A DNA stretch of 64,000 nucleotides from Tetramitus jugosus (taxonomy: Eukaryota; Heterolobosea; Eutetramitea; Acrasida; Vahlkampfiidae), in contig OW569355.1 in NCBI GenBank assembly GCA_937625935.1, positions 523,101-587,100 of the forward strand, in the 5' to 3' direction. The position numbers and the translations under genes were made by a program. The notes beneath the pieces are model-generated. The model worked only from the letters and a program-made list of their open reading frames with translations. It had not been told where the DNA came from and made no database searches. Below are positions 59,751 to 64,000 of this stretch, piece after piece (within the stretch, counting starts at the first letter, position 1; the number at the start of each line of letters is the position of its first letter).

Positions 59751-59953
59751 CCTGTTATTCGTGAGTATGAGAATCAACGCTATGTGTGGACCACAGCACC
59801 AAGAGCAGCAAGGAGGTCATCGCTTCCTACTCTCCCAAAGCCTTGGCCAAGAAGGTTGGCTTGGATTTTGGTGATTTGCTCACCAGGGTCCAAGTCATCA
59901 AGAACGCTACACTCCCACCCAGCACGAAATCTAGTCCTTCATTGTATTTGAAG
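59751..59953 (+). pseudogene. Degenerate coding fragment, copy 1
   Basis: Two overlapping frames look coding: PVIREYENQRYVW and, shifted, SKEVIASYSPKALAKKVG then LDFGDLLTRVQVIKNATL to a stop at about 59951. A shorter, internally deleted relative lies at 60965-61030. Origin unknown. Confidence 0.4.
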
Positions 59954-61780
59954 TCGTGACGATAATCAGATGCTTTTGTATGATCTTTTCTATGGTTGAT
60001 AAATCGCATTTTAATTTAAAATTATTTTTCGATGCTACCTCTCAGTTGGATTATATTTCATCTGGAAGAAGACAAGTATTTTAGTTCTGTGGTGTGATGT
60101 TTCGTTCGATGAGATGAGATGTTGGAAATGGAATGAGATTGTTGTGGATATTGTGGTGTAAAATTCGTTTGGTGGGAGACTGCTCTTAATATTCATTCAC
60201 CCTTACATCTGATGTTGTCAAGTTCTCAACTTGTATTAAGTGAGTCATTGTCTATGAAACAATTGAAAGAACCTTTTAACCTCATATATGATATAATCAT
60301 CAACAACATGAGCTATATGTTCAAAATAATGAACCAATTGAATCCAATGACTTGGAAAAGGTCAGAAATTGAAGCAATGAAATTTTAAATAAAATTATTT
60401 TAAAAAATTGGTTAGTAAATAAAAGCAAACTTAAAACAAGGGATCAAGATCAAGGCAAGCTACTGAATTGGTCGATAATGAAATAATGTGAGAGAAGATC
60501 TTTTAAGTAATGGTGCTGAAGGGTAGAAAAAGAACGGGTCTCCTGAGACAATTACCGGAAAATTAATTCCTAAAACCAAAAAATGTGGAACAAGAGAGTT
60601 ATATTACATTTGTTGAAGTTCGAAGACGAAGATGAGAAGCACAGAGACTAGTACAAGTTTTTGTCATATTGGCTATTCATTTAGGCCAACGAAATGAAGT
60701 ATGCTCAATGAAGTCGCACAATGACGATTCCTTTTGCATTCATTGTATGGCTAATCGTGGAAACTGCATGCTCTGAGTAATAGTTTTGATTCATCAGGTG
60801 TTTCTCTGGACTTAGTATCTCTTTCTCAAACTCATCTAGAATCTTTCTCTTTTTTTGATGTACTCTCCATTTTGAAATTTGTGAATGAGTTCGATTACTA
60901 GAAAGTGGCAACAAACGTTGTAGGGAAAAAAAAACCAATAAAGTCGGTGAAAAACCGAATAAAGCCCTGCTGTTCGTGAGTATGAGAACCACAACCCCAA
61001 GAGGGACCAGGGTCCCAGTCATCAAGAAAGGCCACAAGAGATTTGTTGTGTGGGTAACTGTTGTTGATGAAAAATTGTTGAATTTTTTGAGCGGTTGAGC
61101 AACTAAAAGGTGAGTGACTGCAAGGCAGCGAAAGATTGTCACATTTGCAAAAAAATATGACCAATTGGCTACCTTGGAGTTGGATCAACCTGTAACTAAG
61201 TTTGTTGTATCTGATACGCTTCTCAGCAGCATTCTCATTCGTTTCTCTCAATTTCTTCAATTATCACTATTAGAAAAGTTGTTTCCCCTCTTGATTCCAT
61301 GTACCGCTACCAATATCTTTTGATATTTCGGATGACCAAGACCATCTTTTGGTGGTGTCAGTTGTAACTATTTTGAGTTACTGTAAATTAAATATTGTTT
61401 GAACAACTGGGTATCACTCATCTCCACATGCCGTTTATGAAACCACGCTAATGTGGAATCTAAACGATACCCTACTCTCACCGCTCGTTGTTTGGTACCT
61501 ACAATAGTTGCCAATACTAATGAAATAAAAAAATCGTAACTTTGGCAATATTATTATTATTTTTTATTAGTATCAAATATCTCCATCACTGTCTGATTCA
61601 TATTGTAAATGAGCGAACTTTGCCTTGAGCCTTTCCTTTTCCTTGCTGTATTTTTCTTCTGCTCTCCTAATTTGGACTTCTCGTTTTCTCTTCAGGTTGT
61701 TTCATTAGTTTAAAGTTGCCGTAGGATAGGTTAGTTGTGTCACTAGCAACTTTTTGCTTTTTCAGACTTTGGGAGTGACA
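59954..61780. other. AT-rich subtelomeric DNA
   Basis: No supported gene. It contains the second degenerate fragment (60965-61030) and short AT-rich inverted repeats near 61505-61575. Open frames are short and of biased composition. Confidence 0.4.
60965..61030 (+). pseudogene. Degenerate coding fragment, copy 2
   Basis: CTGTTCGTGAGTATGAGAA and ACCAGGGTCCCAGTCATCAA match 59751-59778 and 59882-59904 of copy 1, with about 95 bp between them deleted. Confidence 0.5.
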
Positions 61781-61784
61781 ATAA

Positions 61785-62240
61785 AGCGGAAAATCGGGAC
61801 GATATCTGAGTATCTATGTCAAGCGTGGTCATCAACGTGAGTGTGAAGGAACTCGAAAGATCCTCTGAAACAATGATTATTTGCCGAAACAAAATAACAT
61901 TCATCAAGTTATTTGACACGACTAGGATCTTGATTCACGATATTTAATACAAATCCAACATTCCTCTGAATATTGAGGGTTGTGTATTTCAAAATTTGTC
62001 TCACGTCGGGCTTTTTCCAACTCCAGCCCCATTTCTTGACTACCCCGTTCATGTTGAAGGCATCAACATGACCCATTCTTTGTGTAATCATCTGCAATTA
62101 ATGGAAAATTATCAAATCGCTGTTCTCCTTTATAGGATCTGTATGTCTGAACCACGTCATTGACATGGAGATTCGAATAGAATTTTGTTGGCTTCAATCC
62201 TTTATCCATGACGCGCAAAAAACCACTAAGTAAAAAAGAA
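61785..62240 (-). pseudogene. DDE transposase relic (IS630/Tc1-mariner-like)
   Basis: On the minus strand the frame reads VVKKWGWSWKKPDVRQILKYT, LNIQRNVGFVLNIVNQDPSRVK, an in-frame TAA, then LDECYFVSANNHCFRG. The RWGWSWKKP-type helix-turn-helix followed by DPSR.K.LDE.hFV is the pattern of IS630/Tc1-mariner-type transposases, where the LDE Asp belongs to the DDE triad. The premature stop and missing remainder make it dead. The part above 62098 has possible N-terminal remnants. Confidence 0.6.
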
Positions 62241-62631
62241 GCTGGATAGTTTCAAACCAATGGTTTTTGTGGTACGATTGCTACGGGCTGTACTCGTGAT
62301 ACCACAACCTCTCTGTACTACATCCAAAGTCAACTTGTCACCTACATAATAATTGTCCCAAAAACAACGAAACTGTCCAGAATCCTGAGGGAGGGTTTAT
62401 CCAGTGCCGAATTGCACAACTTTCTCAAAACTTCATCTTATGCTTCCTCCCTCTTCTTGTGCATCTTGAACCAGTACAAATAACACGCTTCACACACCAG
62501 GCAGTAGAACTTTAAGCCCCATTTTGTGGGTTTGGATGGCTCGAACACCTATGTTTAGATGGACCTTGAACCATCATTTCGTCAATTGATGTATGTCTAA
62601 ATGGATGCCAATATTTCTGATTATGGTTGGA

Positions 62632-62655
62632 TTTGGGTTGGGTTTGGGTTTGGGG
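62632..62655 (+). repeat. Interstitial telomere-type repeat 1
   Basis: Four units of TTTGGG type with one TTGGG and one TTTGGGG variant, 627 bp inside the telomere, same orientation. Confidence 0.8.
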
Positions 62656-63281
62656 ATACATCCTGGATTCCCCAACCTAAGGAAACGATTTCCTTATATG
62701 GTAATTTTTTTTTTGAGATTTTTTATTGCTCTAGGAGCTTCAGCTGGTTGAGATGAAGAGATTGGCGAGGTTTTCAACTCGATTTGAGCTGTATCGGCTC
62801 GTAGAGCCGATATATCTGTGCTGTATTTAACAGATTTTTATCGGCAACAGTGTTAAAACTGCAACAGATTTTAGACGATTTTGATTCTGTACTGGAGATA
62901 AGACGTACTAGTGATAAATGATTTCTTTGTTTTAGATCAGAGTATTGGGACATTATTTGATCATTTTAAACATGATTTCCTACTAACTATATTTTTTGAC
63001 TTGATGTCTTATGACTTGATTTTTCTGAAATTTTGACTGACTTGATTTTTGGGTTTGGGTTTGGTGTTACACAAGCACTGCACCGGAGAGACTAGGTAAA
63101 CGAGCTATCCTTGCACTGACAGCGTTAGCTGGCAGTTTTGACTAGAGGAGGTAGGGAAATGAAAGCATGTGATGAGAAGAGTGATTTTATTTACAATACG
63201 GGTTAATCGGGAGGGTTCTGCTGTGAAGTTGGTTTTGTTTCGTATTTTGATGAAAATTTCGATTTTTGAAACCAAAGTTGA
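62656..63281. other. Telomere-adjacent unique DNA
   Basis: AT-rich, no gene. It includes a hairpin (62792-62812, stem TATCGGCTC, loop GTA), GACTTGATTTTT-like repeats near 62998-63046 and the second interstitial telomere stretch. Confidence 0.5.
63048..63064 (+). repeat. Interstitial telomere-type repeat 2
   Basis: TTTGGGTTTGGGTTTGG in the telomeric orientation, 218 bp inside the terminal array. Confidence 0.75.
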
Positions 63282-64000
63282 TTTGGGTTTGGGTTTGGGT
63301 TTGGGTTTGGGTTTGGGTTTGGGTTTGGGTTTGGGTTTGGGTTTGGGTTTGGGTTTGGGTTTGGGTTTGGGTTTGGGTTTGGGTTTGGGTTTGGGTTTGG
63401 GTTTGGGTTTGGGTTTGGGTTTGGGTTTGGGTTTGGGTTTGGGTTTGGGTTTGGGTTTGGGTTTGGGTTTGGGTTTGGGTTTGGGTTTGGGTTTGGGTTT
63501 GGGTTTGGGTTTGGGTTTGGGTTTGGGTTTGGGTTTGGGTTTGGGTTTGGGTTTGGGTTTGGGTTTGGGTTTGGGTTTGGGTTTGGGTTTGGGTTTGGGT
63601 TTGGGTTTGGGTTTGGGTTTGGGTTTGGGTTTGGGTTTGGGTTTGGGTTTGGGTTTGGGTTTGGGTTTGGGTTTGGGTTTGGGTTTGGGTTTGGGTTTGG
63701 GTTTGGGTTTGGGTTTGGGTTTGGGTTTGGGTTTGGGTTTGGGTTTGGGTTTGGGTTTGGGTTTGGGTTTGGGTTTGGGTTTGGGTTTGGGTTTGGGTTT
63801 GGGTTTGGGTTTGGGTTTGGGTTTGGGTTTGGGTTTGGGTTTGGGTTTGGGTTTGGGTTTGGGTTTGGGTTTGGGTTTGGGTTTGGGTTTGGGTTTGGGT
63901 TTGGGTTTGGGTTTGGGTTTGGGTTTGGGTTTGGGTTTGGGTTTGGGTTTGGGTTTGGGTTTGGGTTTGGGTTTGGGTTTGGGTTTGGGTTTGGGTTTGG
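63282..64000 (+). repeat. Telomere, (TTTGGG)n
   Basis: 719 bases, about 120 perfect tandem copies of TTTGGG running to the end of the window with no variant unit. The G-rich strand points to the 3' end, as required for a right-hand chromosome end. The unit is shorter than the plant TTTAGGG and differs from the common TTAGGG and ciliate TTGGGG. Confidence 0.95.

Noticed and set aside
63282-64000. CRISPR array or simple satellite
   Set aside because: A pure 6-bp unit without spacers, running to the sequence end in telomeric orientation.

Overview
The window is one end of a chromosome from a free-living amoeboflagellate, most probably a Naegleria species (Heterolobosea). The supports are an intron-free actin with a Naegleria-type sequence, an AT-rich genome with short GT-AG introns, A-rich or CAA-rich leaders before start codons, Asn/Gln/His-rich low-complexity runs, and densely packed genes on both strands. 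The genus call is inference from sequence character; no search was run. The last 719 bases are an uninterrupted TTTGGG hexamer array with the G-rich strand pointing to the 3' end, so the window runs from internal chromosome into a telomere.

1-6.7 kb: end of an unknown gene, ribosomal protein eL20, actin, then a disturbed interval. In it, a 109-bp copy of the actin 3' end and an unknown coiled-coil gene lie beside relics of a retroelement-like ORF and a 5'-truncated non-LTR (LINE-type) retrotransposon with poly(A) tail and 15-bp target-site duplication. That element sits directly upstream of an intact tRNA-Arg(ACG). 6.7-56.5 kb: about 30 tightly packed genes. Signalling and trafficking: a REC-cyclic-nucleotide-PDE-pseudoREC-Hpt protein, two longin-domain SNAREs, a membrane-anchored serine carboxypeptidase. 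DNA and cell cycle: CtIP/Sae2-like, RUVBL1, Mps1/TTK kinase, a DEDDy exonuclease. RNA and organelle biology: Pcc1 (KEOPS), a PUM3/Puf6-type protein, Pet127, a SpoU methyltransferase, a YqgF protein, a LYR protein, a TrhO-like rhodanese. Cytoskeleton: cofilin next to a divergent actin-related protein. Metabolism: an aldo/keto reductase and an MDR-type reductase.

56.5-64 kb: gene-poor subtelomere with two copies of a MITE-like inverted-repeat element, a GC-richer retroelement-like ORF related to the relic at 5 kb, degenerate duplicated fragments, a dead DDE transposase relic, two interstitial telomere-type stretches and the telomere.

The strongest candidates for something new are three. One is the fusion of a RegA-like receiver-phosphodiesterase with its own Hpt domain. 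One is the LINE insertion and neighbouring relics just upstream of a tRNA gene, resembling tRNA-targeted retroelements of Dictyostelium. The third is the unusual TTTGGG telomere with its mobile-element-rich subtelomere.
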